A stretch of DNA of 64,000 nt, taken from Streptomyces sp. M41(2017) (GTDB lineage Bacteria; Actinomycetota; Actinomycetes; Streptomycetales; Streptomycetaceae). Shown piece by piece: positions 33,701-42,250 of the stretch. The translations under genes and the position numbers were made by a program. The stretch spans positions 2,914,001-2,978,000 of the forward strand of contig NZ_MWFK01000001.1 in assembly GCF_002078175.1 (NCBI RefSeq), given 5' to 3'. Position 1 is the first letter of the stretch, and every line of letters begins with the position of its first letter. The notes under the pieces are model-generated. The model worked only from the letters and a program-made list of their open reading frames with translations. It did not search any database and was not told where the DNA came from.

Positions 33701-35353
33701 TTACGTGGGGTCCAGACCGTGGCTGCGCAGCCACGGGAGCGGGTCGATCGCCGAACCGCCGGCCGGGCGGACCTCGAAGTGCAGGTGCGGGCCGGTCGAG
33801 TTGCCGGAGTTTCCGGAGAAGGCGATCTGGTCTCCGGCCTTCACGGTGGTACCGGAGGACACCTTGTAGGTGGAGAGGTGGCAGTACCACGTCTCCGTCC
33901 CGTCCTTCGCGGTCACGATCATCATGTTGCCGTACGCGCTGTTCCACTGCGTCCGGACGGTCCCGTCGGTCGCGGACATCACCGTCGTCCCGTACGAGAC
34001 GGGGAAGTCGATGCCCGTGTGCACGGACATCCAGTTGATGCCGGCCTGGCCGAAGTAGGCGCTGAGGCCCTTCTGCGCCACGGGAAGGACGAACTTCGGA
34101 CGCAGCCGCTCCTTGCGGGCCGCCTCCTCCGCCGCCTTCTTCTTCTCCAGGACCTGCTGCGCCTTCAGGTCGATGCGCTCCTGGGTGCGGCTCGCCCGGT
34201 CGGCGAAGTCGTCCGCGCCGGCGGACAGACTCTGCAACTGCGTGTCCAGCTTGTTGTTCGCGGTCGACGGCTTCACCGCGGTCGCGTCCGAGGCGCTGGC
34301 CGTCGTTTCCTTGGTGTCGTCGCCGCCGACACCGCCCACCGAGGCCGCCGCGATCCCCGCGACACCCATCACACAGGCGGAGGGCACCGCGATGGTCAGC
34401 AGGGCGGAACGTTTCGCGGGACTGCGGCGCCGGGAACGGGAGGAGGTCCGCGACGCGGCGCGCGGCGCCGGCGTGATCTCCTCCATGTCGTCGAGCAGCG
34501 GGGTCTCCCGCTCGTCGCCATAGGCCTCGTACGCCTCGAAGTCGTCCTGCGCGCCCTGCTCTTCGCGCTCCGGGAAGGAGCCGTCCGCGTCGGCGGAGTG
34601 GCCGGCCTCGTCGAACTCGCCCTCTTCGGAGCCGAGTTGACCGAAGGTGGCGGGCTGGAAGGTGGCGGTCGCCTGCTGGTCGAAGGGGACCGGGGCGGCC
34701 TGCTCGGGCTGCTGCTCGTAGATCTCGGTCCGCGGGTGGTCGTACGCCTCCGTCTGCGGGTGGTCGTACGTCTCCGTCTGCGGGTGCTCGTACGGACCGT
34801 ACGGGTCCTGGCCGCCGACGGTGTTCCACTGCGTCGCGTCGTACGCGCCGGTCTCCTGCGTCGCGGCGTTCCACTGCTGGGTGCCGTCGAGCTGCTGCCC
34901 GGGCTGGAGCCAGGCGCTCGCGTCCCACTGGCCCGAGGAGTCGGGGCCGGGGTGCTGCGCGGGGATGTCGGCGAGCTGCTGGTAACCGCCGGCCCAGGCC
35001 GTCGTGTCGTAGGCGCCGGTGTCGTACGCGGCCTGGTGCTGCGCCGCGTAGGGGTCGCCGTTCATCGTCTGGTGGGCGCCGGTGTTCCACTGCGTGGCGT
35101 CGTACGAACCCGTGCCGCCGGCCTGGCCCGGCATGTCGCCGAAGAGCGGGTCGGTGGCGAAACTCGCGGTGGCGTAGGCGCCGGTGGTGTTCGCGTTCGC
35201 ACCGGGATCGTACGCGCCGACGGAGTGGTCGCCGTACACGGTGAAGTCGCCGTACTGGGCTTCCTGACCGCCGTAGGGCGCGTAGAGCGCGGAGGCGGCA
35301 TCGGAAGCCGGGGCCGGGGGAGTTGCTGTCCCCGACGGGTGACGGTCGTTCAC
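33701..35353 (-). CDS. M23-family metallopeptidase with long disordered N-terminus
   Basis: About 290 N-terminal residues are rich in Gln, Tyr, Thr and Gly, with an 8-residue repeat of YDHPQTE(A/T) type. One membrane segment follows (SALLTIAVPSACVMGVAGIA), then a coiled coil and a C-terminal LytM/M23 domain. The zinc ligands are seen in VHTGIDFP and GPHLHFEV. Active M23 enzymes cut wall peptide cross-links. The topology puts the enzyme outside and the repeat region in the cytoplasm, which is unusual. GTG 35353 is chosen because GAGAAG precedes it and the frame above it has no start signal. Confidence 0.88.
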   Translation of the reverse strand: MNDRHPSGTATPPAPASDAASALYAPYGGQEAQYGDFTVYGDHSVGAYDPGANANTTGAYATASFATDPLFGDMPGQAGGTGSYDATQWNTGAHQTMNGDPYAAQHQAAYDTGAYDTTAWAGGYQQLADIPAQHPGPDSSGQWDASAWLQPGQQLDGTQQWNAATQETGAYDATQWNTVGGQDPYGPYEHPQTETYDHPQTEAYDHPRTEIYEQQPEQAAPVPFDQQATATFQPATFGQLGSEEGEFDEAGHSADADGSFPEREEQGAQDDFEAYEAYGDERETPLLDDMEEITPAPRAASRTSSRSRRRSPAKRSALLTIAVPSACVMGVAGIAAASVGGVGGDDTKETTASASDATAVKPSTANNKLDTQLQSLSAGADDFADRASRTQERIDLKAQQVLEKKKAAEEAARKERLRPKFVLPVAQKGLSAYFGQAGINWMSVHTGIDFPVSYGTTVMSATDGTVRTQWNSAYGNMMIVTAKDGTETWYCHLSTYKVSSGTTVKAGDQIAFSGNSGNSTGPHLHFEVRPAGGSAIDPLPWLRSHGLDPT

Positions 35354-35401
35354 CAACTTCTCTTTCGCCTCGACAACAGGGGCTGGCAGAGCAGTGCGGT
35401 G

Positions 35402-35431
35402 ACTGTACCCGGCGGTATGCGGGCGCGACAA
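35402..35431 (-). promoter_or_regulatory. Promoter of M23 peptidase gene
   Basis: TTGTCG (35426-35431) and TACAGT (35402-35407), 18 bp apart on the minus strand, about 50 nt upstream of the start. A standard housekeeping-sigma layout. Confidence 0.55.
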
Positions 35432-35550
35432 TCTTCGGCAGGTTTCCCCTGCGCGGGAAACGGGCATTCGGCCGTGTTTCGGGGGAGGGCGGGCAAGGCT
35501 TTGGCCTGGCGTTCGATGATTGTTCGAACTTTTGCTGTGATGGGACGCGG

Positions 35551-36417
35551 TCAGGCGACCGTGAGACCGCCCCTGCGGGCCGCGGGACGGGCCGCCGGCG
35601 CCTCCGTGTCGAGTGCCTGCCGGATCCCGGTCGCGACGGCCGGGTGCACCGGGAGCGCGAGATGGCCGACCCCGCTCACCCGCACGTTCTGCGCGAGCAG
35701 GTCGGGATGCTCGACGCAGGCCGCCTCCAGCGGGTCCATCAGGTGGTCCAGATCGCTCCAGAAGCCGACGAACTGCGTACGGCAGCCGGGGGCGGGCCGG
35801 GACAGCTCCTCGATCACCGAGGAACCGGGGCGCATCTGGCGGACGATCGGGTGCGCGTTCATCAAGGGGGCGACCCGGGTGCCCGAGTGCGGGGTGCCGA
35901 GGGTGACGAGGGTGCGGACGTGGGTGTCGCCGCCGAGGCACTGCGCGTAGTACCGGGCGATCAGGCCTCCGAGGCTGTGGCCCACGATGTCCACCCGGTC
36001 GTGGCCCGTGCGCTCGCAGATCTCCTCGATGTGGCGGCCCAGCAGCTCTGCCGCGGTGCGGATGTCGCACGTCAGCGGAGAGTAGTTCAGCGACTCGATG
36101 TGCTGCCGTCCGTGCTGGGCGAGGTTGCGGCGCAGCAGGAGGAAGACCGAGCGGTTGTCGATGAAGCCGTGCAGCAGCACGACCGGCGGCCTGGCCGGCG
36201 TGGGCAGCTTGGTCGCGTCGTCGTCCGGGGAGGGGAGCGCCGGTACGACACGGCGTTCCGCGGTGATACCGGAGGGGTAGAGGAGGAGGTGTCCGGCGAG
36301 GATCGCCAACTCCAGAGCCGTGGCCTTCAGCAGGGCCACCGAGATCCCGGCGAGTTTGGTCGGAAACAGACGCTGACAGAGGGGAAGAAAGGGCGATACC
36401 GTCCCTGGGACCTTCAT
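35551..36417 (-). CDS. Alpha/beta-hydrolase, lipase-like
   Basis: 288 residues. A hydrophobic N-terminal helix (KATALELAILAGHLLLYPS) suggests membrane anchoring or export. The hydrolase core has the oxyanion segment VVLLHGFIDNRSVF, the nucleophile elbow GHSLGG and a late His in VSGVGHLALPVH. The pattern fits bacterial triacylglycerol lipase or PGAP1-like esterases. Substrate unknown. It stands alone, upstream of and co-directional with the M23 gene but about 200 bp away. Confidence 0.85.
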   Translation of the reverse strand: MKVPGTVSPFLPLCQRLFPTKLAGISVALLKATALELAILAGHLLLYPSGITAERRVVPALPSPDDDATKLPTPARPPVVLLHGFIDNRSVFLLLRRNLAQHGRQHIESLNYSPLTCDIRTAAELLGRHIEEICERTGHDRVDIVGHSLGGLIARYYAQCLGGDTHVRTLVTLGTPHSGTRVAPLMNAHPIVRQMRPGSSVIEELSRPAPGCRTQFVGFWSDLDHLMDPLEAACVEHPDLLAQNVRVSGVGHLALPVHPAVATGIRQALDTEAPAARPAARRGGLTVA

Positions 36418-37043
36418 GGCCGACCTCCCGTCGGCACGCGGCAGGACCGCTCTGTCCCCCGTGTGCCCTAGTGGAAAGCCGTGACACCGGTGCCGGCGGT
36501 GACCGACGGCGCCTGCCCGGCGCTGTCGTGCCCTCGCCGATGTGCCTCATCACCGCGGAGTCCCGCTGACGACGCGGTGGCGGGGCCACCTGGTCGGCGG
36601 CTCTCCTGTGCGCCGGCTCCGGCGAGGCCCGTACGCCGCACTCCCGTGCGGCGCCAGTGCCGCGATGCGGAACCTGCGCGGCGAACTTGTCCCACTGTGT
36701 GATTTCCCCCTCGGTCTCCGCCGTGAAACTGCCGGTTACGGGATGCTGGCGATAACGTTCGTTCACTTCCGTGGTCGACTATGACGCGGAACGCTTGTGC
36801 CGCCTGGCGTGTCCGGTCCTTCGGAGCGATCCGGAAGGCCGGGTGTGGCGAGGGGCTGAACGTGCGATAGGTGTCAGTGGTCAGTAGATGTCGACGGCGT
36901 CGGCAGTGACTGAGTGCTTACGCCAGGTGATGACTGGTGGCTTTCTGTAGTCGAATCTGCAGTCGCCGGTCGGTCGTCGCCGTCGTTCCGTGTTCGTCGT
37001 TGTGCAGTCGTTGAGTCGGTGTTCTTGCTTCATGGAGGCAGTG
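36418..37043. other. 626-bp divergent intergenic region
   Basis: It lies between the lipase (minus) and icmB (plus). The short frames within it have no ribosome site or family pattern. The last 130 bp are less GC-rich than the rest and contain repeated GTCGT/GTCGTT words. I see no recognisable riboswitch or operator. Confidence 0.5.
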
Positions 37044-37460
37044 ATGGGTGTGGCAGCCGGACCGATCCGCGTGGTGGTGGCCAAGCCGGGGCTCGACGGT
37101 CACGACCGCGGGGCCAAAGTGATCGCGCGGGCGCTGCGCGACGCCGGTATGGAGGTCATCTACACCGGGCTCCACCAGACGCCCGAGCAGATCGTCGACA
37201 CCGCGATCCAGGAGGACGCCGACGCGATCGGGCTGTCCATCCTCTCGGGTGCCCACAACACGCTCTTCGCGGCCGTCATCGAGCTTCTCAAGGAGCGCGA
37301 GGCGGAGGACATTAAGGTCTTCGGCGGCGGCATCATCCCCGAGGCGGACATCGCGCCCCTCAAGGAGAAGGGTGTCGCCGAGATCTTCACCCCGGGCGCG
37401 ACGACCACGGCGATCGTGGACTGGGTCCGGGAGAACGTGAGGCAGCCCGCGGGCGCCTGA
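37044..37460 (+). CDS. icmB: Isobutyryl-CoA mutase small, B12-binding subunit
   Basis: 138 residues forming one cobalamin-binding domain. The DxHxxG motif is in [16 protein letters not shown], then LSILSGAHN and [11 protein letters not shown] complete the B12 fold. It is too small to be methylmalonyl-CoA mutase and matches the separate small subunit that pairs with IcmA, which is not in this window, to interconvert isobutyryl-CoA and n-butyryl-CoA. ATG 37044 has GGAGG 5 nt upstream. It stands alone as a single gene. Confidence 0.88.
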   Translation: MGVAAGPIRVVVAKPGLDGHDRGAKVIARALRDAGMEVIYTGLHQTPEQIVDTAIQEDADAIGLSILSGAHNTLFAAVIELLKEREAEDIKVFGGGIIPEADIAPLKEKGVAEIFTPGATTTAIVDWVRENVRQPAGA

Positions 37461-37577
37461 GCGCGGCTGTCTGCCCGGGGCGCCGGGACACCTCGGGGCC
37501 CCGATCTCCAGGGTTCCTGTCCGACGGAGGGGCCGGCTCGCCGGGTGCTCCGGGCCCGGGCCGGCGAGCGGTGGCTC

Positions 37578-37699
37578 GCCCGTCCACCGGCCGCCGCGAC
37601 GCGCCCTTCTGCTCCGCCCGTCCACCGGCCGGCGGGACGCGCCCTTCTGCTCCGCCCGTCCACCGGCCGGCGGGACGCGCCCCTCTGCTCCGCCCGTCC
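37578..37699. repeat. 38-bp tandem repeat, 3.2 copies
   Basis: Unit GCCCGTCCACCGGCCGGCGG plus 18 bp ending CTTCTGCTCC. Copies begin at 37578, 37616 and 37654, with a partial fourth at 37692. Copies 2 and 3 are almost identical. 38 is not a multiple of three, and the array lies between the 3' ends of two convergent genes. Confidence 0.85.
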
Positions 37700-37718
37700 G
37701 TGCGGGTCGCGTGAGGCG

Positions 37719-39353
37719 TCACCCCGCCGCGGCCGGAGGCGTCAGCTCGGTGGCCATGGCTGCTCTCAGGCGCAGGGTCGTCACCAGGCGCTGGAAGGCC
37801 TCGGACCAGTAGCCGCCGGCGCCCGGTGTCGCGTTCTCCGTCTCGTCCGGGACCGAGGTGAGACCGTCGAGACGCCCCGCCTCCGCCGGGTCGAGGCACC
37901 GCTCGGCCAGCCCCATCACGCCGCTGAAACTCCAGGGATAGCTGCCCGCGTCCCGTGCGATGTCGAGCGCGTCGACCACCGCCCCACCGAGGTTCCCGGC
38001 CCAGGGAACCGCGCACACCCCGAGCAGCTGGAACGCCTCGGACAGGCCGTGCGTCCCGATGAACCCCGCCACCCACTCGGCCCGTTCGCCCGCGCCCAGG
38101 GTCGCGAGGAGTTTGGAGCGCTCGGCCAGCGACACGGCCCCCGGCCCACCTGCCTCCGGTGCGGAGGGCGACCCGAGCAGGGCCCGTGACCACGCGGGAT
38201 CGCGCTGCCGGACCGCGGCCCGGCACCAGGCCGCGTGCAGCTCCTTCTGCCAGTCGTCCGCCACGGGCAGCGCGACCGTCTCCTCCGGTGAACGCCCGCC
38301 GAACCGCTCCTGCCAGGTCCGGAGCGGCGCCGCCTCGACCAACTGACCCAGCCACCAGGACCGTTCACCCCGCCCCGCCGGAGGCTTCGGCACCACGCCG
38401 TCCCGCTCCATCCCGGCATCGCACTCGTGCGGCGCCTCGACCACGATCATGGGCGTGTCGCGTGTACGGTCGACGGCCACGCACGAGCCCGCCCGGGCCG
38501 CCATCCGCGCGGCGAGCGCGGAACCCGGCAGCGCGGAGAGGAGCTCCGCGGCGGTCGCCCGTACGTTGCGACTGCGGTCGGACAACGCCCGCTCCAGGAA
38601 GGGCTCGTCGTCGGCGCCCAGCCGGGACCGCAGGGAGTCGAGGAACATCAGCCGGTCCTCGGCCCGTTCCGTGGTCCATGTCGAGACGAGCAACTCCCGC
38701 GCGGCGGCGGGATCCTCGGCCCGTACCGCCGCCAACAGCGCGACCCGCTCGGCGAACAGGCCCTCCTGCCAGAGCTGTTGGACCCGCTCGCTCTCCTCCG
38801 GTCCCGGCAGCGAGGTGCCACCGCCCGGTGCGGAACGCAGCGCGAACCGCCACTCCGGGTTCAGCCGCGCCAGCCACAGCGCCCGCGGCCCGGCGAACGC
38901 CAGCGCCGCGGGCCGCAGGTCCGTACGTCCCCGGGCGGCGTCGAGCAGTGCGGGAAGCGTCTGCGGTGGTGCGGCGAATCCATGGGCGTTCGCCGAGGCC
39001 AGCCACTGCGGCAGCAGTTCCATGAGGTCCGGGGCCGCTCCTCTGCGACCGCCGCCTCCCGCGCCGGGCCGGTCCGCGAGAAGCATCGCCAGTCTGCGGG
39101 CGGCGGCGGGCGGCAGCGCGGTCCGCGGATCCGGCGCGGCGGGCTCCGGGCGGGCCGCCGCCCGCGCCGGCCGCACGCCGGCCCGGCGCCGCACGGTCTC
39201 CACCGCGGCCGCGTCCAGCAAAGCCACCGGAGGTTCCTGTCCCGGGTCCCGCAGCGGCGGCGTGCGGCGCTCGGTCCCCAGGAGCGCCACGGTGACGAGA
39301 TCCTCCCAGGAACCGCCGACAGGGGTGTCCGGCGAAGCCGACGTCGTGTTCAT
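37719..39353 (-). CDS. DUF5691 protein (partner of SWIM/MoxR/VWA system)
   Basis: 544 residues, rich in Ala/Arg/Leu helices in a HEAT-like pattern (DPAAARELLVSTW, DEPFLERALSDRSRNVRATAAELLSALPGS). The N-terminus WEDLVTVALLGTERR matches what I recall of DUF5691. There are no membrane or catalytic motifs. ATG 39353 is preceded by GGAAAGG. It follows the SWIM-domain gene on the same strand after 229 bp and belongs to a conserved neighbourhood with MoxR, DUF5682 and VWA genes, so a structural role in that complex is inferred. Confidence 0.78.
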   Translation of the reverse strand: MNTTSASPDTPVGGSWEDLVTVALLGTERRTPPLRDPGQEPPVALLDAAAVETVRRRAGVRPARAAARPEPAAPDPRTALPPAAARRLAMLLADRPGAGGGGRRGAAPDLMELLPQWLASANAHGFAAPPQTLPALLDAARGRTDLRPAALAFAGPRALWLARLNPEWRFALRSAPGGGTSLPGPEESERVQQLWQEGLFAERVALLAAVRAEDPAAARELLVSTWTTERAEDRLMFLDSLRSRLGADDEPFLERALSDRSRNVRATAAELLSALPGSALAARMAARAGSCVAVDRTRDTPMIVVEAPHECDAGMERDGVVPKPPAGRGERSWWLGQLVEAAPLRTWQERFGGRSPEETVALPVADDWQKELHAAWCRAAVRQRDPAWSRALLGSPSAPEAGGPGAVSLAERSKLLATLGAGERAEWVAGFIGTHGLSEAFQLLGVCAVPWAGNLGGAVVDALDIARDAGSYPWSFSGVMGLAERCLDPAEAGRLDGLTSVPDETENATPGAGGYWSEAFQRLVTTLRLRAAMATELTPPAAAG

Positions 39354-39494
39354 GAGCGACCTTTCCTTGTCGAGGAGATCGGCGGGGTCCTTGTGGCCGG
39401 CGGCGCCGACAGTCCCGGAGCCGAGAACGGACCGGAGACCCGGTGCCGGAAGCGGTGACCGGCGTGCTGCCGGCACTCGGGGAGCGTCCCGGAG

Positions 39495-39530
39495 GCGGGT
39501 CGAGCGGGTCGAGCGGGCCGAGCGGGCCGA
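39495..39530. repeat. 9-bp tandem repeat, four copies
   Basis: GCGGGTCGA twice, then GCGGGCCGA twice, without interruption, in the spacer between the SWIM and DUF5691 genes. Confidence 0.75.
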
Positions 39531-39582
39531 GGGGGGCGGCCGTGGTCCGGCGTGGCCGGAACGGCGCGCCGGGTGCCGGCCC

Positions 39583-40938
39583 TCAGCACAGCGGCACCGC
39601 CTCGCCCCCGTCCTCCGGCCACGCCGTCAGGGGAGTGAAGCCACGGTGGCCGCACTCGCCGAAAACCGTGACCGGGGTTCCGCCGGAGAGGGCGACCAGA
39701 CGCCACAGGTCGGGACGCGACCGCGCGGCGGGAGTGATGGGCAGAGCGAACTCTCCGTCCGCGTCCGCCAGTTGCCAGGAGTCGCCGTCGAGTGTCGGGA
39801 CGACCCCGCCCAGGGTGACCGGACACGAGTCCAGCCAGGGGTCGGTGCGCAGAGCCTCTCCGTAGCGAGCGGCGGCCTCCGACGTGGTCAGGCCCTTCGG
39901 GCGTATCGCCGCGGGCGCGGGGGGCGAGAACCGCTCGCCCAGTGCCACCCGCACCTGTCCGGCGCCCGGGTAGGAGGACACCTCGGCCTCGAAGGCCAGC
40001 CCCACGGGAAGCGCCGGCTCGGGTGCCCGTCCGGCCGCTCCGTAAGAGAGGAGAAGCGCGGTGCGCCCCGACGCGGCACCGTGCAGCCAGATCCTGCGGG
40101 TCGTGAGCTTGGCGTCCGCCGTGTCGTACTGCGCGAGGACCAGCCAGTGGTCGCGCACCGGCGGACCGTCGGCCGAGCCGGACAGCCCGACGCGGGAACG
40201 CACCGTCGCCGCGAGGCCGTCCGGCAGTTCCTCACGGCGCAGCCAGCCCTGGTCGAGGAGATGGAGCAGCGCGCACTCCTCCAGCAGACGCACCGGCCAG
40301 CCAGGCCCCGAGGACGGGATCGCACCCAACTCCCGCACCCGGGCGGCCAGCCCGGGTGCCTGCGCGTCCACCATCCGGGCCGCCGTCTCCTCCCACATCC
40401 CGTACCCCGCGCGCTCCGCCGCGGCGAGACCGCCGCGCAGCAGGTCGGCCAGCCGCTGCTCCAGCTCCGCCGCACCCGCGCTGATCCGCTCGGCCCGGCG
40501 CTCCGCCCTGCGCCGCGCGGCCTCGGGATCAGCGGAGGCGGACGCTCCAGATCCCCCGCCCGCCGTCCTCCTGTCCTCCGCGCGCTTGCGCCGACCCGCC
40601 ATCCACTCCTCGGCCCAGCCCGGCGCCTGCCCCGACGGCACCGCGCCGTCCGCACCCGACCAGAGCAGCAGCAGCCCGAGCGCGTGCTTGCACGGGAACT
40701 TCCGGCTCGGGCAACTGCACTTGTACGCGGGTCCGGCGGAGTCCGCGATGTCCACGACCGTCTGATACGGCTTGCTGCCGCTTCCCCTGCACAGTCCCCA
40801 TACCGCCCCCTCGTCAGAACTGCCCGCCTCGGACCACGGGCCGGCCGCGCCGAGCTTGCTCCCCGCCTTGCGTGACGCGACGTCAGGCGCCAGTGCCAGC
40901 ACCTGATCCGCCGTCCAGCGCACCGCCTGCTGTGTCAT
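39583..40938 (-). CDS. SWIM zinc-finger protein
   Basis: 451 residues. The SWIM motif CxCx6CxH is seen in YKCSCPSRKFPCKHALGLLLLW (Cys, Cys, Cys, His; about residues 67-80). SWIM fingers bind DNA or proteins and occur in recombination factors and in MoxR/VWA-linked proteins such as E. coli YehQ. A helical middle part and a beta-rich C-terminus follow; no enzyme motif is seen. ATG 40938 lies 7 nt after a TACCTT -10 box, so the mRNA is nearly leaderless. It is the head gene of the minus arm and is transcribed from a DNA-damage-type promoter. Confidence 0.87.
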   Translation of the reverse strand: MTQQAVRWTADQVLALAPDVASRKAGSKLGAAGPWSEAGSSDEGAVWGLCRGSGSKPYQTVVDIADSAGPAYKCSCPSRKFPCKHALGLLLLWSGADGAVPSGQAPGWAEEWMAGRRKRAEDRRTAGGGSGASASADPEAARRRAERRAERISAGAAELEQRLADLLRGGLAAAERAGYGMWEETAARMVDAQAPGLAARVRELGAIPSSGPGWPVRLLEECALLHLLDQGWLRREELPDGLAATVRSRVGLSGSADGPPVRDHWLVLAQYDTADAKLTTRRIWLHGAASGRTALLLSYGAAGRAPEPALPVGLAFEAEVSSYPGAGQVRVALGERFSPPAPAAIRPKGLTTSEAAARYGEALRTDPWLDSCPVTLGGVVPTLDGDSWQLADADGEFALPITPAARSRPDLWRLVALSGGTPVTVFGECGHRGFTPLTAWPEDGGEAVPLC

Positions 40939-40945
40939 GCCTCCG

Positions 40946-40968
40946 AAGGTAGATCCCGCCACTGACAA
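40946..40968 (-). promoter_or_regulatory. DNA-damage (PafBC/RecA-NDp-type) promoter of SWIM gene
   Basis: TTGTCAGTGGC (40958-40968), GGGATC, TACCTT (40946-40951) on the minus strand. This equals the Streptomyces recA-type consensus TTGTCAGTGGC-N6-TAnnnT with no mismatch in the box and exact spacing. Confidence 0.8.
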
Positions 40969-41018
40969 TCGGCCGCGGCGAGTGCATGTGTGCAGGTCAG
41001 GGCCGATTGTCAGTGGCG
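40957..41018. repeat. 18-bp perfect inverted repeat between divergent genes
   Basis: CGCCACTGACAATCGGCC (40957-40974) and its exact complement (41001-41018), 26 bp apart. Each arm contains an outward-facing TTGTCAGTGGC. Identity extends beyond the promoter box (GGCCGA before it), so the arms share more than the known motif. Confidence 0.92.
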
Positions 41019-41029
41019 TGGTGCACGGT
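41007..41029 (+). promoter_or_regulatory. DNA-damage-type promoter of MoxR/DUF5682/VWA operon
   Basis: TTGTCAGTGGC (41007-41017), GTGGTG, CACGGT (41024-41029). The upstream box is perfect; the -10 has C instead of T at its first position. It would give a 5' UTR of about 36 nt containing the ribosome site. Confidence 0.65.
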
Positions 41030-41071
41030 GGAACCAGATCCGAACCGGCCGAGCTGGAGGGGGACCGAGCC

Positions 41072-42250
41072 ATGTCCGTGTCCGTTGAACCGACGTCCGC
41101 GCAGACACCCGCGGGAGAGAGCGGGCAGACATCCGCGGGAGCGCGTGCGGGGGGCGGCGCGAACGCGGAGGGTGAGGCGCTGCGACCGCACGCCGAGCAC
41201 GCCTTCGCCGCCGAACTCGCCGCGCTCGCGGCACAGGACGACCGGCCGCGCCCGGTCCGCTGGCGGATGTCGCCCTGGGCGGTGGCCACCTACCTGCTCG
41301 GCGGCACCCTGCCGGACGGCACCGTGATCACCCCCAAGTACGTGGGGCCGCGCCGCATCGTCGAAGTCGCCGTCACCACCCTCGCCACCGACCGCGCCCT
41401 GCTCCTGCTCGGCGTGCCGGGCACCGCGAAGACCTGGGTGTCCGAGCATCTGGCCGCCGCCGTCAGCGGCGACTCGACCCTGCTCGTCCAGGGCACGGCG
41501 GGCACGCCCGAGGAAGCCATCCGGTACGGCTGGAACTACGCGCAGTTGCTCGCGCACGGCCCCAGCCGGGACGCGCTCGTGCCGAGCCCCGTCATTCGGG
41601 CCATGGCGGAGGGCATGACGGCCCGCGTCGAGGAACTGACCCGCGTCCCGGCGGACGTGCAGGACAGCCTGATCACGATCCTGTCGGAAAAGACCCTGCC
41701 GATACCGGAGTTGGGCCAGGAGGTGCAGGCCGTCCGCGGCTTCAACCTGATCGCCACGGCCAACGACCGCGACCGCGGGGTCAACGAACTGTCCAGCGCG
41801 CTGCGCCGCCGCTTCAACACGGTGGTGCTGCCGCTGCCGGAGACCGCCGAGGCCGAGGTCGACATCGTGTCGCGCCGGGTCGACCAGATCGGCCGCTCCC
41901 TCGATCTGCCCGCCGTTCCGGAGGGCATCGAGGAGATCCGCCGTGTGGTCACCGTCTTCCGCGAGCTGCGCGACGGGATCACGGCCGACGGACGCACGAA
42001 GCTGAAGTCGCCCAGCGGCACCCTGTCCACGGCCGAGGCGATCTCCGTCGTCACCAACGGCCTCGCGCTGGCCGCCCACTTCGGTGACGGCGTCCTGCGG
42101 GCCGGCGATGTGGCGGCCGGCATCCTCGGCGCCGTCGTCCGTGACCCGGCGGCCGACCGTGTCATCTGGCAGGAGTATCTGGAGGCCGTCGTCCGCGAGC
42201 GCGAGGGCTGGAAGGACTTCTACCGAGCCTGCCGCGAGGTGAGCGCATGA
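41072..42250 (+). CDS. MoxR-type AAA+ ATPase (YehL-like)
   Basis: 392 residues. Walker A is GVPGTAKTWVSE. The Walker B region reads VEELTRVPADVQDSLITILSE, and NLIATANDRDRGVNELSSALRRRF gives sensor 1 and the arginine finger of MoxR ATPases. A lid domain follows. MoxR proteins act with VWA partners as metal-dependent chaperones or assembly factors. ATG 41072 has GGAGGGGG about 8 nt upstream; the preceding frame is not coding. It overlaps the DUF5682 gene by 4 bp, forming a three-gene operon under a DNA-damage-type promoter. Confidence 0.92.
   Translation: MSVSVEPTSAQTPAGESGQTSAGARAGGGANAEGEALRPHAEHAFAAELAALAAQDDRPRPVRWRMSPWAVATYLLGGTLPDGTVITPKYVGPRRIVEVAVTTLATDRALLLLGVPGTAKTWVSEHLAAAVSGDSTLLVQGTAGTPEEAIRYGWNYAQLLAHGPSRDALVPSPVIRAMAEGMTARVEELTRVPADVQDSLITILSEKTLPIPELGQEVQAVRGFNLIATANDRDRGVNELSSALRRRFNTVVLPLPETAEAEVDIVSRRVDQIGRSLDLPAVPEGIEEIRRVVTVFRELRDGITADGRTKLKSPSGTLSTAEAISVVTNGLALAAHFGDGVLRAGDVAAGILGAVVRDPAADRVIWQEYLEAVVREREGWKDFYRACREVSA

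Noticed and set aside
34690..34800. 24-bp tandem repeats that could suggest a repeat array
   Set aside because: They are in frame and code for YDHPQTE octapeptides in the M23 protein; no spacers, so not CRISPR.
36871..36890. GTGTCAGTG followed by TAGATG, resembling the DNA-damage promoter
   Set aside because: The spacing is 5 bp instead of 8, and no gene starts at a sensible distance.
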